This document shows, one piece after another, positions 1-10,559 of a DNA stretch of 64,000 nt (within the stretch, counting starts at the first letter, position 1; the number at the start of each line of letters is the position of its first letter). The position numbers were made by a program, and so were the translations under genes. The stretch comes from Clostridiales bacterium. GTDB taxonomy: Bacteria; Bacillota; Clostridia; DUOD01. The notes beneath the pieces were generated by a model that did not search any database, was not told where the DNA came from, and saw only the letters and a program-made list of their open reading frames with translations. The stretch is from assembly GCA_012838995.1 (NCBI GenBank), contig DUOD01000065.1, positions 1 to 64,000 of the forward strand. The letters are read 5' to 3'.

Positions 1-2
1 AG

Positions 3-257
3 GTTTCGGAGATCAAGGAAGGCAACATTAGCGATGAGGAATTGGAATTTTCAAAGAAAACCCTTGTAACCCACCTCAAGAATGCAACGGACAGTCCTGC
101 CATGCTAATGGATTATTATTTGGGAAACAGTATAAAAGGTGTTGATATGAGTATTTCATCCTTTATTGATAGAATAAAACAGGTGGATAAGGAGCAGGTG
201 AGAAAGGCGGCAGATGCGGTGAAACTGGACACCGTTTATTTCCTTACCAATAACTAG
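3..257 (+). CDS. M16-family peptidase-like protein (YfmF-like), C-terminal fragment; 5' end outside window
   Basis: Open frame from the window edge (VSEIKEGNISDEELEFSKK...VKLDTVYFLTNN) directly upstream of an M16 peptidase with HxxEH; typical yfmF-yfmH pair. Confidence 0.75.
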   Translation, partial: VSEIKEGNISDEELEFSKKTLVTHLKNATDSPAMLMDYYLGNSIKGVDMSISSFIDRIKQVDKEQVRKAADAVKLDTVYFLTNN

Positions 258-272
258 AAAGAAGGGGTATGT

Positions 273-1562
273 TTGATTAAGACATTTAAAAACGATGTTA
301 TAGGAGAAGTTTTGTATCATACTGCTTTGACAAACGGCTTGAGGATGTATGTAATACCCAAAAAGGGATATGCAAGGAAATACGCCGTATATGCAACCAA
401 ATACGGATCCATTGACAATGAGTTTAGGGCAGACAACGAAAAACAACCGACGAAAGTTCCCGATGGGATAGCCCATTTTCTCGAGCATAAGTTATTTGAA
501 GAAGAAAAGGGCAACATTTTTAACGAATTTTCAAAACTGGGCGCCCAGCCCAATGCATACACCAACTTTACCACAACGGCCTATTTGTTTTATACTACAG
601 ACAACTTTTTGGAAAGTCTTAATTTGTTGCTTAATTTCGTTTCGCGGCCTTATTTTACCGATGAAAATGTAAATAAAGAAAAGGGTATAATAGCACAGGA
701 AATACGTATGTACCATGATAATCCAAATTGGAGGGTTTATTTTAACCTGTTGAAGGCGCTGTATAAAAATCATCCCGTCAGGATAGACATTGCCGGCACC
801 ATTGAGTCCATTAACAGCATAGATAAGGATATGCTGTACAAATGTTACAAGACATTTTACAATCCCTCCAACATGGTTTTAGCCATAGTAGGAGATGTCG
901 ACCCGGACAGGGTTTTTAAAGAAACCGAGGATATAATTAAACGTTTGGATTTACCCTCCAGTACAAGGATAGAAAGGTTGTATCCCGGCGAGCCCTATGA
1001 TGTGAACAAAGGAAGGATACAAGAAACAATGGAGGTTTCCACTCCTTTGTTTGCCATTGGCTTCAAGGAAAGGAATACCGGCGTAAAGGGAAAGGAATTA
1101 ATGGAAAGGGATATAATTACAAATATTTGCTTGGATCTATTGATAGGTAAAAGTTCCAGATTATATAATAAATTATATGACCAAGGCTTGATAAACGAAA
1201 CCTTTGAAAAGGGATATTCCGGCCAGGTGGAATATGGCTTTTCCATGATAGCCGGCGAAAGCTCGGATCCCCAAAGGGTGGTGGCGGCGGTAATGGACGA
1301 AATAAATCTTATGAACAAAGAAGGTTTGGACGATGATTATTTTAACAGGATAAAGAAAAAACATTTTGGCCGATTTTTGAGTTACTTTAATTCCATAGAG
1401 TTTATTGCATCGAATTTTATAGATTCCGTATTTAAGGATATAAATATGCTGGAATACCTACAGGCTATCCAGGATATGGATCTGGATAGGGTACAACAGC
1501 GTTTTGCCGAACATTTTAACACGCATAATTTTGCCACGTCTATAATAGAGGCTAAAAAGTAG
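273..1562 (+). CDS. M16 family zinc peptidase (YfmH-like)
   Basis: 429 aa ORF with HFLEHKLFE zinc motif and M16 domain architecture; TTG start. Confidence 0.9.
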   Translation: MIKTFKNDVIGEVLYHTALTNGLRMYVIPKKGYARKYAVYATKYGSIDNEFRADNEKQPTKVPDGIAHFLEHKLFEEEKGNIFNEFSKLGAQPNAYTNFTTTAYLFYTTDNFLESLNLLLNFVSRPYFTDENVNKEKGIIAQEIRMYHDNPNWRVYFNLLKALYKNHPVRIDIAGTIESINSIDKDMLYKCYKTFYNPSNMVLAIVGDVDPDRVFKETEDIIKRLDLPSSTRIERLYPGEPYDVNKGRIQETMEVSTPLFAIGFKERNTGVKGKELMERDIITNICLDLLIGKSSRLYNKLYDQGLINETFEKGYSGQVEYGFSMIAGESSDPQRVVAAVMDEINLMNKEGLDDDYFNRIKKKHFGRFLSYFNSIEFIASNFIDSVFKDINMLEYLQAIQDMDLDRVQQRFAEHFNTHNFATSIIEAKK

Positions 1563-1573
1563 GGGGGATAATT

Positions 1574-2344
1574 TTGAGCAAAATCGCATTTGAAATTTTC
1601 GGCATACCCGTTGCATGGTATGGAATATTAATTGCCTTAGGGATATTGATAGGTATAATATTGGCCCTTTTGGATACAAAAAGAAGAGGGTTAAACCCCG
1701 AAACATTGGTGGATTTTTTATTGATTTTAATCCCGGTGGCCATAGTAGGGGCAAGGCTTTATTACGTGTTATTTAAACTGGATTATTATTTAAAATATCC
1801 AAAGGAAATCTTTGCAACATGGCATGGCGGCCTGGCCATTTACGGAGGAGTGCTTGCCGGTATTATAGCTGCCATAATATTTGCACGGGCCAGGAAGATA
1901 AGTTTTTGGACCCTGGCGGATATACTTTCTCCCAGTTTGATTTTTGGACAGGCCATAGGCAGGTGGGGGAACTTTATCAACCAGGAAGCCTATGGATATG
2001 AAGTGACCAACAAGGCTCTGCAATGGTTTCCCTTTGCCGTTAATATAGACGGCAGGTGGCATTTGGCCACGTTCTTCTATGAGTCGGCCTGGAATTTTAT
2101 AGTCTTTGCCTTTTTAATGTGGTACAAAAAGAAGACGGATATACCGGGCAGGATATTTATTTGTTATTTAGGACTGTACGGAATAGGAAGATTTTTTATT
2201 GAAGGATTGAGGACTGACAGCCTTATGTGGGGGCCCTTAAGGGTATCCCAGGTATTAAGCGCCGTTTTGGTTGCATTTTCAGTTATATATATTTTGATTC
2301 AGCAAAGGCAAAGAAAACAAAGGGACAAAGAAAAAGAAGCGTAA
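1574..2344 (+). CDS. lgt: Prolipoprotein diacylglyceryl transferase
   Basis: Multi-TM protein with Lgt signature GRWGNFINQEAYG and HGGLAIYGG. Confidence 0.95.
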   Translation: MSKIAFEIFGIPVAWYGILIALGILIGIILALLDTKRRGLNPETLVDFLLILIPVAIVGARLYYVLFKLDYYLKYPKEIFATWHGGLAIYGGVLAGIIAAIIFARARKISFWTLADILSPSLIFGQAIGRWGNFINQEAYGYEVTNKALQWFPFAVNIDGRWHLATFFYESAWNFIVFAFLMWYKKKTDIPGRIFICYLGLYGIGRFFIEGLRTDSLMWGPLRVSQVLSAVLVAFSVIYILIQQRQRKQRDKEKEA

Positions 2345-2360
2345 ATGCTTCTTTTTTTAT
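2331..2360 (+). terminator. Rho-independent terminator after lgt
   Basis: AAAAAGAAGC-GTAAAT-GCTTCTTTTT stem plus T tract, overlapping the lgt stop codon. Confidence 0.75.
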
Positions 2361-2510
2361 TGCCATTTTTTAGCCAAGGAAAAACAAAATATTTTAACAA
2401 TAAAGGTATCTTGCTCAAGATATTGGGTTTTGTTAGTACATAAGCACTAATTAATAATTTTTTTTATCAATTGCAGGAATTTACTAATTAATATAGAATA
2501 AGTAATGAAA

Positions 2511-2560
2511 GTGGTATAAAGTGGTGGAAAGTGGTGGACAAGTCCGAAATGGGGTGGGCA
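2511..2560 (+). promoter_or_regulatory. Candidate MraZ-binding repeats upstream of mraZ
   Basis: Direct repeats GTGGTATAAA / GTGGTGGAAA / GTGGTGGACA at 10-bp spacing, with GGGGTGGGCA in the same phase. Confidence 0.7.
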
Positions 2561-2561
2561 A

Positions 2562-2993
2562 GTGTTAATAGGAGAATTCCAACATACGATTGATGTCAAG
2601 GGTCGTTTAATTATGCCCGCAAGGTTTAGGGATGAACTGGGAGATGCCTTTGTTTTGACAAAGGGTCTTGATAATTGTTTGTTCATTTACCCCAAAACAG
2701 AATGGCAAGTAGTCCAGGCAAAACTGAAGGCCCTACCCCTGACCAACAAAGATGCCAGAGCCTTTGTGAGATTTTTCTTCTCCGGGGCGACAGAATGCGA
2801 AACCGATAAACAGGGAAGGGTATTAATACCTTCCAATTTGAGAGAACACGCCAGGCTGGAGAAGGATGTTGTGATAATAGGCGTGGCCAACCGGGCCGAA
2901 ATTTGGAGCAAAGAACTTTGGGACGCCTATAACAGCAATCCTAACCTAAGCTATGACGAAATAGCTGAGAAGATGGAAGAGTTAGGCATATGA
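2562..2993 (+). CDS. mraZ: Transcriptional regulator MraZ
   Basis: 143 aa, [27 protein letters not shown] start; first gene of dcw cluster. Confidence 0.95.
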   Translation: MLIGEFQHTIDVKGRLIMPARFRDELGDAFVLTKGLDNCLFIYPKTEWQVVQAKLKALPLTNKDARAFVRFFFSGATECETDKQGRVLIPSNLREHARLEKDVVIIGVANRAEIWSKELWDAYNSNPNLSYDEIAEKMEELGI

Positions 2994-3021
2994 CAGGGTT
3001 ATTAATTTAAAGGAGCATATA

Positions 3022-3957
3022 ATGGAAATAACGCACACGCCGGTTTTATTGGAGGAAAGCATAGATTATTTAAATATCCGACCGGACGGTATTTATATAG
3101 ACGGCACCCTGGGCGGAGCAGGGCATTCCGTTGAAATTTGCCAAAGGCTTAGTCCTAAGGGCATGCTTATAGGCATAGACAGGGATGAACATGCAATAAC
3201 CATTGCCAAAAAAAGGTTAAAGGACGCAAAAGCCAATGTCAATATACACCGTGGAAACTATGTAGACATTCCACAAATACTTAAAGGCATGAATATCGAC
3301 AGAGTAGACGGAATTTTATTGGATCTAGGCGTATCATCCTTTCAATTGGACGACAGCCAAAGGGGATTCAGTTACCACGAAAACGCTCCTTTGGACATGA
3401 GAATGGACACCGGTCAAAAACTAACCGCTCAAGATGTGGTAAATACATACAGTCAAAGGGACCTAACGAGGATTATCAGGGAATACGGTGAGGAGCGCTG
3501 GGCTTCCAGAATCAGCGAGTTTATCGTAAAAAACAGGAAGATCCGGCCAATAACCCACACCCTACAACTGGTGGAAATAATAAAACAAGCAATACCCGTA
3601 TCGGCAAGAAGAGGGGGTCCCCATCCTGCACGTAGAACTTTCCAGGCCATAAGAATAGAGGTTAACAAAGAACTTGAACTGCTAAGACAAGCTGTTGACA
3701 ATGCAATAAAAGTACTAAAACCCAAAGGCCGGCTTTGTATCATAACCTTTCATTCCTTAGAGGATAGAATAGTCAAGAATGCTTATAAGGATAATCAACA
3801 TCCTTGTAAGTGCCCGCCCCAGTGGCCGGTGTGCATGTGTAGTGAGAAACCTTTGATAAAAATAATAACCAAAAAACCCATACTACCCAAATCTGAAGAA
3901 ATAAAACATAACCCCAGGTCAAGGAGTGCAAAGCTCAGGGTATGCGAGAAAATTTGA
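3022..3957 (+). CDS. rsmH: 16S rRNA (cytosine1402-N4)-methyltransferase
   Basis: [33 protein letters not shown] motifs. Confidence 0.97.
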   Translation: MEITHTPVLLEESIDYLNIRPDGIYIDGTLGGAGHSVEICQRLSPKGMLIGIDRDEHAITIAKKRLKDAKANVNIHRGNYVDIPQILKGMNIDRVDGILLDLGVSSFQLDDSQRGFSYHENAPLDMRMDTGQKLTAQDVVNTYSQRDLTRIIREYGEERWASRISEFIVKNRKIRPITHTLQLVEIIKQAIPVSARRGGPHPARRTFQAIRIEVNKELELLRQAVDNAIKVLKPKGRLCIITFHSLEDRIVKNAYKDNQHPCKCPPQWPVCMCSEKPLIKIITKKPILPKSEEIKHNPRSRSAKLRVCEKI

Positions 3958-3989
3958 AATGTTCTAAAATGGGAAGAAGGTGAATAAAT

Positions 3990-4469
3990 TTGTTAGTGAC
4001 GGGAGAAAGAAAACATAGTAGTTACCCGGTATCCGGCAACGTTGCCTACAAGGAAGTGGTAATAAGAAAACCGCAGCAAATAAAGCGTAGGGCTAAAAGA
4101 CCTAAAAAAAGATGGAAACCTTTGCTGTTGGTTTTTGCTGCATTGATAATGTGCTGTTTTATAATCATGAGGTATACCCAGGCGGAAGCTTTGAATCACG
4201 AAATAATCACGCTGGAAAAAGAACTTGACCAACTTCAAAGGGAAAATGAACTGTTAAATGTTGATCTAATGTACAAAAAGGATCTTACATATATTGAAGA
4301 ATACGCAAGGGAAAAACTGGGTATGGATTATCCCACAGAGGAACAGATAGTATATATTCAAGTACCCGAAAATGATGACAGGGTAGACACCGATAGAGAG
4401 GTAGCATCGGCTGAACCCGTCAACCGGGATCAGGGTATCTTAAGTCTGCTGGCCAAGTTTCTTGACTAA
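3990..4469 (+). CDS. ftsL: FtsL-like septum formation initiator protein
   Basis: Basic N-term, one TM, coiled coil (EKELDQLQRENELL), position between rsmH and PBP. Confidence 0.8.
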   Translation: MLVTGERKHSSYPVSGNVAYKEVVIRKPQQIKRRAKRPKKRWKPLLLVFAALIMCCFIIMRYTQAEALNHEIITLEKELDQLQRENELLNVDLMYKKDLTYIEEYAREKLGMDYPTEEQIVYIQVPENDDRVDTDREVASAEPVNRDQGILSLLAKFLD

Positions 4470-4502
4470 TACCCTTTGAGCAGCGTAGGGGGGTTAATAT
4501 AA

Positions 4503-6626
4503 TTGACGACAACCGGTATTACATCCAAAAAACGTTTAGTCTTTTTTTTATTTTTTTTGATTGCGGTATTTATAATTCTAATCGTAAGGCTTGGCTGGAT
4601 ACAGATTTATCAAGGTGCAGAACTTAAAAAGATGGCCCAGCAGAACTGGACAAGGGACCTCATGGTAACGCCTAAAAGGGGCTTAATACTTGACAGAAAC
4701 GGGAAGGTGCTTGCCAAAAGTGCCAGTGCCGATACCGTAGCATTAAGGCCTAACCAGATTGAGGACCCCGAAGAATTGGCAAGAAAATTGTCTCCCATTT
4801 TAGACATTGACGCAGAAGTAATTTTAAAAAAGGCTACCGACAAAAGCAAGTCCGAAATATGGTTGGCAAGACAGATAACCAGGGAACAATCAAATAAAAT
4901 AAGACAATTACAACTTAAAGGGGTAGCCTTTACCGAAGAAAGCAAAAGATGTTATCCAAATAAGAACTTTGCTTCCCATATACTGGGGTTCACCGGGATA
5001 GACGGCCAGGGTTTGGATGGAATAGAGATAAAATTTGATGAAGAGCTAAGGGGTACTCCGGGCAAGATTGAAACGGAAACCGACGCATTGGGAAGAAAAA
5101 TTCCCTTTAGCACCGATAAATATATACCGCCCCGGGACGGTTATGACCTGGTATTGACAATTGACGAGGTTATTCAGCATTTCGCGGAAAAGGCTGCCGA
5201 GAATGCCCTTATCGAAAACAAAGCAAAAAGCGTGACTGCCGTTGTTATGGATCCCAATACCGGTGAGATTTTGGCCATGGCCAGCAAGCCGGATTATGAT
5301 CCAAATGAATTTCCGCCCAAGTCGGCAAAAACATGGCAGGAAGTTCAGGCATTGACGCGGAACTTTGCCGTTTCCGGTGCCTATGAACCGGGTTCCACAT
5401 TTAAAATAATTACGGCGGCGGCTGCCCTTGAAGAAGGCGCCGTAAAGCCCAATGAAACCCTCAATTGTAATGGTTACAAAGTGGTAGACGGACAGAGAAT
5501 AAGATGTTGGCGATCGTATAATCCCCATGGTCCCCAAACCTTCGTGGAGGGGGTACAAAATTCATGCAACCCGGTTTTTATGGAGCTTGCCGAGAGATTG
5601 GGTCCGGATACTTTTTATAAATACATAAGGAATTTCGGGTTCGGCAAAAATACGGGAATACAACTGCCCGGAGAGACACCGGGTATCGTTATGAATCAAG
5701 CAAACGTAAAACCTGTGGACCTGGCCAGGATTTCCTTCGGCCAGGCGATAGCCGTGTCTCCCATACAATTGATAACAGCTGTTAGCGCTGTTGCCAACGG
5801 CGGATATCTAATGCAGCCGACAATAGTTAAAGAATTAAGGGATAAAGAAGGCAATGTGGTGGAGGAATACAAACCCGAGGTCATAAGGCAAGTGATTTCC
5901 GAAGAAACATCTGATATAATGAGGGATATACTCGAATCGGTGGTCTCCGAAGGTTCCGGGAGACATGCCTATATAGAAGGGTATAAGGTGGCAGGTAAAA
6001 CCGGAACGGCCCAAAAATATGAAAAGGGTGTTGTTTCCAGGGATAAGCATGTAGCATCCTTTATAGCCTTTGCACCGGCCGACCATCCAAAGATTGCGGT
6101 GTTGGTTGTAATAGACGAACCGGGAGTGGTGCCTTATTATGGAGGTACCATTGCAGCGCCGGTCGTGAAGCAAATCATGGCCGATACCTTTAAATATCTT
6201 AACATTCCGCCGGAAATTGAAAAAAAGGATCAGGCTGAAGAAAAAAAAGTTACCGTTCCGGAGGTAAGGGGGTTGACCTTACAGGAAGCCATTGATAAAT
6301 TAGATGAAGTGGGGCTGCAATATTTAATAGACGGTACCGGTGCGATAGTGACTGACCAAACGCCCAAACCCCAGGCGACTGTCAGTGACAAATCCATAGT
6401 GTTGTTGTATTTAGAAGATGACGACCAAGCCCAAAGCCAGCCGGAAGGAATACAGGTTCCCGACCTTACGGGTATGTCCATGAGGGAAGCCAACAATACC
6501 GTCGCGGCTATGGGTCTGAGGATAAAAATAAACGGAAGCGGAGTTGTCGTAGGGCAAACACCCGAACCGGGAACAACGGTAAGTCCCGGTGATTTGATTG
6601 AGGTTTACTTGGAAGCGCCCCAGTAA
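4503..6626 (+). CDS. spoVD: Penicillin-binding protein 2 / SpoVD-type transpeptidase with two PASTA domains
   Basis: GRGLILDRNG-like dimerisation domain, EPGSTFK (SxxK), KTGTAQ, C-terminal PASTA repeats VPEVRGLTLQEA / VPDLTGMSMREA. Confidence 0.9.
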   Translation: MTTTGITSKKRLVFFLFFLIAVFIILIVRLGWIQIYQGAELKKMAQQNWTRDLMVTPKRGLILDRNGKVLAKSASADTVALRPNQIEDPEELARKLSPILDIDAEVILKKATDKSKSEIWLARQITREQSNKIRQLQLKGVAFTEESKRCYPNKNFASHILGFTGIDGQGLDGIEIKFDEELRGTPGKIETETDALGRKIPFSTDKYIPPRDGYDLVLTIDEVIQHFAEKAAENALIENKAKSVTAVVMDPNTGEILAMASKPDYDPNEFPPKSAKTWQEVQALTRNFAVSGAYEPGSTFKIITAAAALEEGAVKPNETLNCNGYKVVDGQRIRCWRSYNPHGPQTFVEGVQNSCNPVFMELAERLGPDTFYKYIRNFGFGKNTGIQLPGETPGIVMNQANVKPVDLARISFGQAIAVSPIQLITAVSAVANGGYLMQPTIVKELRDKEGNVVEEYKPEVIRQVISEETSDIMRDILESVVSEGSGRHAYIEGYKVAGKTGTAQKYEKGVVSRDKHVASFIAFAPADHPKIAVLVVIDEPGVVPYYGGTIAAPVVKQIMADTFKYLNIPPEIEKKDQAEEKKVTVPEVRGLTLQEAIDKLDEVGLQYLIDGTGAIVTDQTPKPQATVSDKSIVLLYLEDDDQAQSQPEGIQVPDLTGMSMREANNTVAAMGLRIKINGSGVVVGQTPEPGTTVSPGDLIEVYLEAPQ

Positions 6627-6684
6627 GTAAAGTATAACTTTACCATATAAAGTTAATACTATAATAAAAGCCGGAGGAAAAGTA

Positions 6685-8172
6685 ATGCTTTTGAAAGATA
6701 TATTGAGGGATTTGCCCAACTATCAAATAGATGGGTCCCTCGATTTTGATGTAAAAAACATATATTACGATTCCCGTCGGGTGACACAGGACTCTCTTTT
6801 TATTTGTATACAAGGTTTGGAATTTGACGGCCATAATTTCATTGACCAGGCCGTACAAAAGGGTGCCAGGGTTATTGTGGCCAACCAAGGCAGGGACATA
6901 CATACCCCTGCCGGTGTAAATGTTGTATATGTACCCGACACCAGAAGGGCCATGGCGGATATTTCCAAGGCCTTTTACGGCAACCCCGGCGCAAAGTTAA
7001 GGCTGATGGGCGTTACCGGTACCAACGGCAAAACCACAACCACCTATATGGTAAAAGCCATACTGGATGTAGCGGGCGGTAAAAACGCCCTTTTGGGTAC
7101 CATTAACAATATTATAGGTAACAGAGTAATAAAAACCGAAATGACCACCCCGGAATCCATGGATCTTCAAAGATTGTTGAGGCTTATGGTGGATGAAGGG
7201 GTGCAAAACGCCATTATGGAAGTATCCTCCCATTCCCTGGAAATGGGACGGGTGGAGGGATGCCATTTCGATGTAGGGGTATTCACCAACATTACCCAGG
7301 ATCATTTGGATTTTCATAAGACCTTTGATAATTATCTGAAGGCAAAGATTAAGCTGTTTGAAAAAAGCAAAAATGCGGCTATAAATATCGACGATCCAAA
7401 CAGCGGCACCATCATAAAAAATGTTCGGTGCGATGTCACTACCTATGGCATCGATAAAAAAGCCGATGTATATGCTAAAGATATAGTTACAAGCAATGAG
7501 GGTACGCGCTTTACCCTGGTATCGTCCGGAGGGCAAAGGTCCATATCCCTGAAAATCCCAGGGATGTTTAGTGTATATAATGCTTTAGCGGCAACCGCAT
7601 GTTGTAATATAATAGGTATAGACATGGATACGATAAAGTTGGGCCTGGAAAACATTCCCGATATCCCCGGCAGATTCCAGACCGTAAATGCAGGTCAGCC
7701 CTATACCGTTATAATAGATTATGCCCATACCCCCGACGGTCTTGAAAATGTACTGAAGACCATTAAGGGGTTTGCCGAGGGGAATATCATAACGGTCTTT
7801 GGATGCGGAGGGGATCGGGATGCCACCAAAAGACCGATAATGGGTAGGGTGGCCGGACAATATAGCGATATATGCATACTGACTTCTGACAATCCCAGGA
7901 GCGAGGAGCCCCTTGATATCATAAAGGATATAGAAAAGGGAATTACGGAGACGAAATGTTTGTACAGGTCCATTGAAAACAGAAGAGAGGCAATAAGGGA
8001 AGCTTTGGCCATTGCCAAGGAAAAGGACGTAGTACTTATTGCCGGTAAGGGCCACGAAACATACCAGATTATCAAGGATAAGACCATACATTTTGATGAC
8101 CGTGAAGTGGTAAAAGAGCTATTAGAGGGGGAACTATGTCGTGGAAAGAATGACTGTACAGGAAATTGCTGA
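6685..8172 (+). CDS. murE: UDP-N-acetylmuramoyl-L-alanyl-D-glutamate--2,6-diaminopimelate ligase
   Basis: GVTGTNGKTTTTYM P-loop, DNPRSEEP motif (meso-DAP specificity). Confidence 0.95.
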   Translation: MLLKDILRDLPNYQIDGSLDFDVKNIYYDSRRVTQDSLFICIQGLEFDGHNFIDQAVQKGARVIVANQGRDIHTPAGVNVVYVPDTRRAMADISKAFYGNPGAKLRLMGVTGTNGKTTTTYMVKAILDVAGGKNALLGTINNIIGNRVIKTEMTTPESMDLQRLLRLMVDEGVQNAIMEVSSHSLEMGRVEGCHFDVGVFTNITQDHLDFHKTFDNYLKAKIKLFEKSKNAAINIDDPNSGTIIKNVRCDVTTYGIDKKADVYAKDIVTSNEGTRFTLVSSGGQRSISLKIPGMFSVYNALAATACCNIIGIDMDTIKLGLENIPDIPGRFQTVNAGQPYTVIIDYAHTPDGLENVLKTIKGFAEGNIITVFGCGGDRDATKRPIMGRVAGQYSDICILTSDNPRSEEPLDIIKDIEKGITETKCLYRSIENRREAIREALAIAKEKDVVLIAGKGHETYQIIKDKTIHFDDREVVKELLEGELCRGKNDCTGNC

Positions 8173-9526
8173 GGCTGTACAGGGTCAAATACAGTTTAGC
8201 ATACCCGGTGCCCGGGTAACCGGTGTATCGATAGACAGCAGAACAGTAAACAAAGGGGATTTGTTTATTGCCATTAAAGGCCAAAGATATGACGGCCATG
8301 ACTTTATAAAAAATGCCGTTAAAAACGGTGCTGTTTGCGTATTAAGCGAGAAAGAGATACAGCCATTGGAAAACTGCAGCGGTGTTACAGTCGAGGATAC
8401 CGCCCATGCCCTAAAGGCATTGGCAAAACACTATCGTAGAAAATTCGACGTTAAGGTGGTTGCAGTTACGGGGAGCACCGGCAAAACCACGACTAAGGAT
8501 ATGATAGCCCATGTACTGTCTTCCCATTTCAATGTAATGAAAACCGTAGGTAATTATAACAATGAAATCGGGCTGCCCCTTACGGTTTTTAATATAAATC
8601 CTAAACATGAGATACTGGTATTGGAAATGGGAATGAGCGGTTTTGGGGAAATCGCAGCCCTTACCGATATAGCCATGCCCGATATCGCGGTAATTACGAA
8701 CATTGGAGTGGCCCATATAGAAAACCTGGGCAGCCAGGATAACATATTAAAGGCAAAGACTGAAATCTTTAATAGTTTTACCGATGAAGGACTGGCAGTA
8801 TTAAACGGCGACGATAGGTATTTGCTTACCCTAAGGGATAAGTATCATTTTGATAAGATATATTTTAGCATAAAGACTAAGCAAGCGGGTTTTATTAATG
8901 CCTACGACATAAAAAGCACCCAAGGCGGTATAAGCTTTAAAGTTGATATATTGGGTAAGGGCGAGCAAATTAACATTCCGGTACCGGGTGAGCATAACAT
9001 CTACAACGCCCTGGCAGCAATAGCGGTAGCTATACATCTTGGGGTACCGGCACATAAAATGAAACATGCCCTGGGCAGTGTAACCGCGAACAAGGGAAGA
9101 ATGAACATTATTACCACCGATGACGGCCTGAAAATTATAGACGATTGCTACAATGCCAATCCGGATTCCATGGCAGCCGCCATCAGGGTCCTTGCCGACA
9201 TAGGCAAGGGAAGAAGGATAGCGGTATTGGGGGATATGTTGGAATTGGGCGATTACAGTGAACGGGGTCATAGATATATAGGCCGGATAGCAAAGGAAGA
9301 GTCGGTGGACATTTTGATTTGTGTGGGACAGCAGGCTGTATTCATAGGCCGTGAGGCAGCGCAGCAGGGGATGCCGGACAGTCATATAGAATATTTCGAC
9401 AAAAATAAGCAAGCCGTTGAATATTTAAAAAGCATGGTAAAACCCGGCGATACTATATTGATTAAAGGATCCAGGGGCATGGGAATGGAAGAAATTTTAA
9501 GCGGTATACTAGAGGGGAGAAAATGA
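8150..9526 (+). CDS. murF: UDP-N-acetylmuramoyl-tripeptide--D-alanyl-D-alanine ligase
   Basis: VTGSTGKTTTKDM, DDCYNANPDSM; start chosen at ATG 8150 (GTG 8141 also possible); overlaps murE. Confidence 0.95.
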   Translation: MTVQEIAEAVQGQIQFSIPGARVTGVSIDSRTVNKGDLFIAIKGQRYDGHDFIKNAVKNGAVCVLSEKEIQPLENCSGVTVEDTAHALKALAKHYRRKFDVKVVAVTGSTGKTTTKDMIAHVLSSHFNVMKTVGNYNNEIGLPLTVFNINPKHEILVLEMGMSGFGEIAALTDIAMPDIAVITNIGVAHIENLGSQDNILKAKTEIFNSFTDEGLAVLNGDDRYLLTLRDKYHFDKIYFSIKTKQAGFINAYDIKSTQGGISFKVDILGKGEQINIPVPGEHNIYNALAAIAVAIHLGVPAHKMKHALGSVTANKGRMNIITTDDGLKIIDDCYNANPDSMAAAIRVLADIGKGRRIAVLGDMLELGDYSERGHRYIGRIAKEESVDILICVGQQAVFIGREAAQQGMPDSHIEYFDKNKQAVEYLKSMVKPGDTILIKGSRGMGMEEILSGILEGRK

Positions 9527-9527
9527 G

Positions 9528-10526
9528 ATGCAGCATTCCATACTGGCAATTATTTTAGCTTTTATTATAGTCATTATTTTAGGTCCGATAATAATCCCTG
9601 TGCTGTCCAAACTTAAGTTTGGACAGATGATAAGGGAAGACGGTCCCAGGAGCCATCTGAAAAAAGCAGGGACCCCGACCATGGGCGGTATATTAATGTT
9701 GATATCATTGATATTGGTGACATTTTTATTAACCAGGGGCAGTAATAATTTAATGCTGGCCGCCCTGTTGGTTACCCTTGGTTACGGGATAATCGGGTTT
9801 ATCGATGATTTTATTAAGATTGTACGAAAAAGGTCTTTGGGTTTACGGGCGTATCAAAAGCTAATCGGCCAAATAGGTATAGCGGCGATCTTTGCTTATT
9901 ATGTCTATACCAACTCTATTATCGGCAGTAGCGTGTACATCCCCTTTACCGATACCCAAGTGGATTTGGGAATAATGTATATACCGATAACCGTCTTTAT
10001 TATTGTGGGCACGGTGAACAGCGTGAACCTTACCGACGGTTTGGACGGCCTGGCAGCGGGTGTGACCACGGTAGTGGCTGCTACCTTTACCCTCATATGT
10101 CTGGCCTACTCCCTTTTATTGCTGGACAGCGGACAGTTGTATTACGGCAACGAATTATCAAATGTGGGGATATTTGCAGGTGCGTTAACGGGTGCGTGCC
10201 TGGGATTTCTAAGATTTAATTCCAACCCGGCCCAGGTTTTTATGGGTGATACCGGTTCCCTGGCCCTGGGAGGGGCGGTGGCATCCATTGCCATCGTTAT
10301 GAAGCTGCAGTTTTTCCTTCCCATAATGGGTGGAATATATGTTATAGAGACCTTATCGGTGATACTGCAGGTTGCATATTTTAAATTAACGGGAAAAAGG
10401 ATGTTTAGGATGAGCCCTATTCACCACCACTTTGAGTTAAAGGGCCTAAGGGAAAATAAGGTGGTTACTTTGTTTGTCATTGCAACCATTATTTTATGTT
10501 TGATAACCATACTGGCTCTAAATTAA
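9528..10526 (+). CDS. mraY: Phospho-N-acetylmuramoyl-pentapeptide-transferase
   Basis: GTPTMGGILML, NLTDGLDGLAAG, FMGDTGSLALGG, SPIHHHFEL. Confidence 0.97.
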   Translation: MQHSILAIILAFIIVIILGPIIIPVLSKLKFGQMIREDGPRSHLKKAGTPTMGGILMLISLILVTFLLTRGSNNLMLAALLVTLGYGIIGFIDDFIKIVRKRSLGLRAYQKLIGQIGIAAIFAYYVYTNSIIGSSVYIPFTDTQVDLGIMYIPITVFIIVGTVNSVNLTDGLDGLAAGVTTVVAATFTLICLAYSLLLLDSGQLYYGNELSNVGIFAGALTGACLGFLRFNSNPAQVFMGDTGSLALGGAVASIAIVMKLQFFLPIMGGIYVIETLSVILQVAYFKLTGKRMFRMSPIHHHFELKGLRENKVVTLFVIATIILCLITILALN

Positions 10527-10559
10527 GCAGTTTATATTGATAAAAGGTTGGGGTAATCA

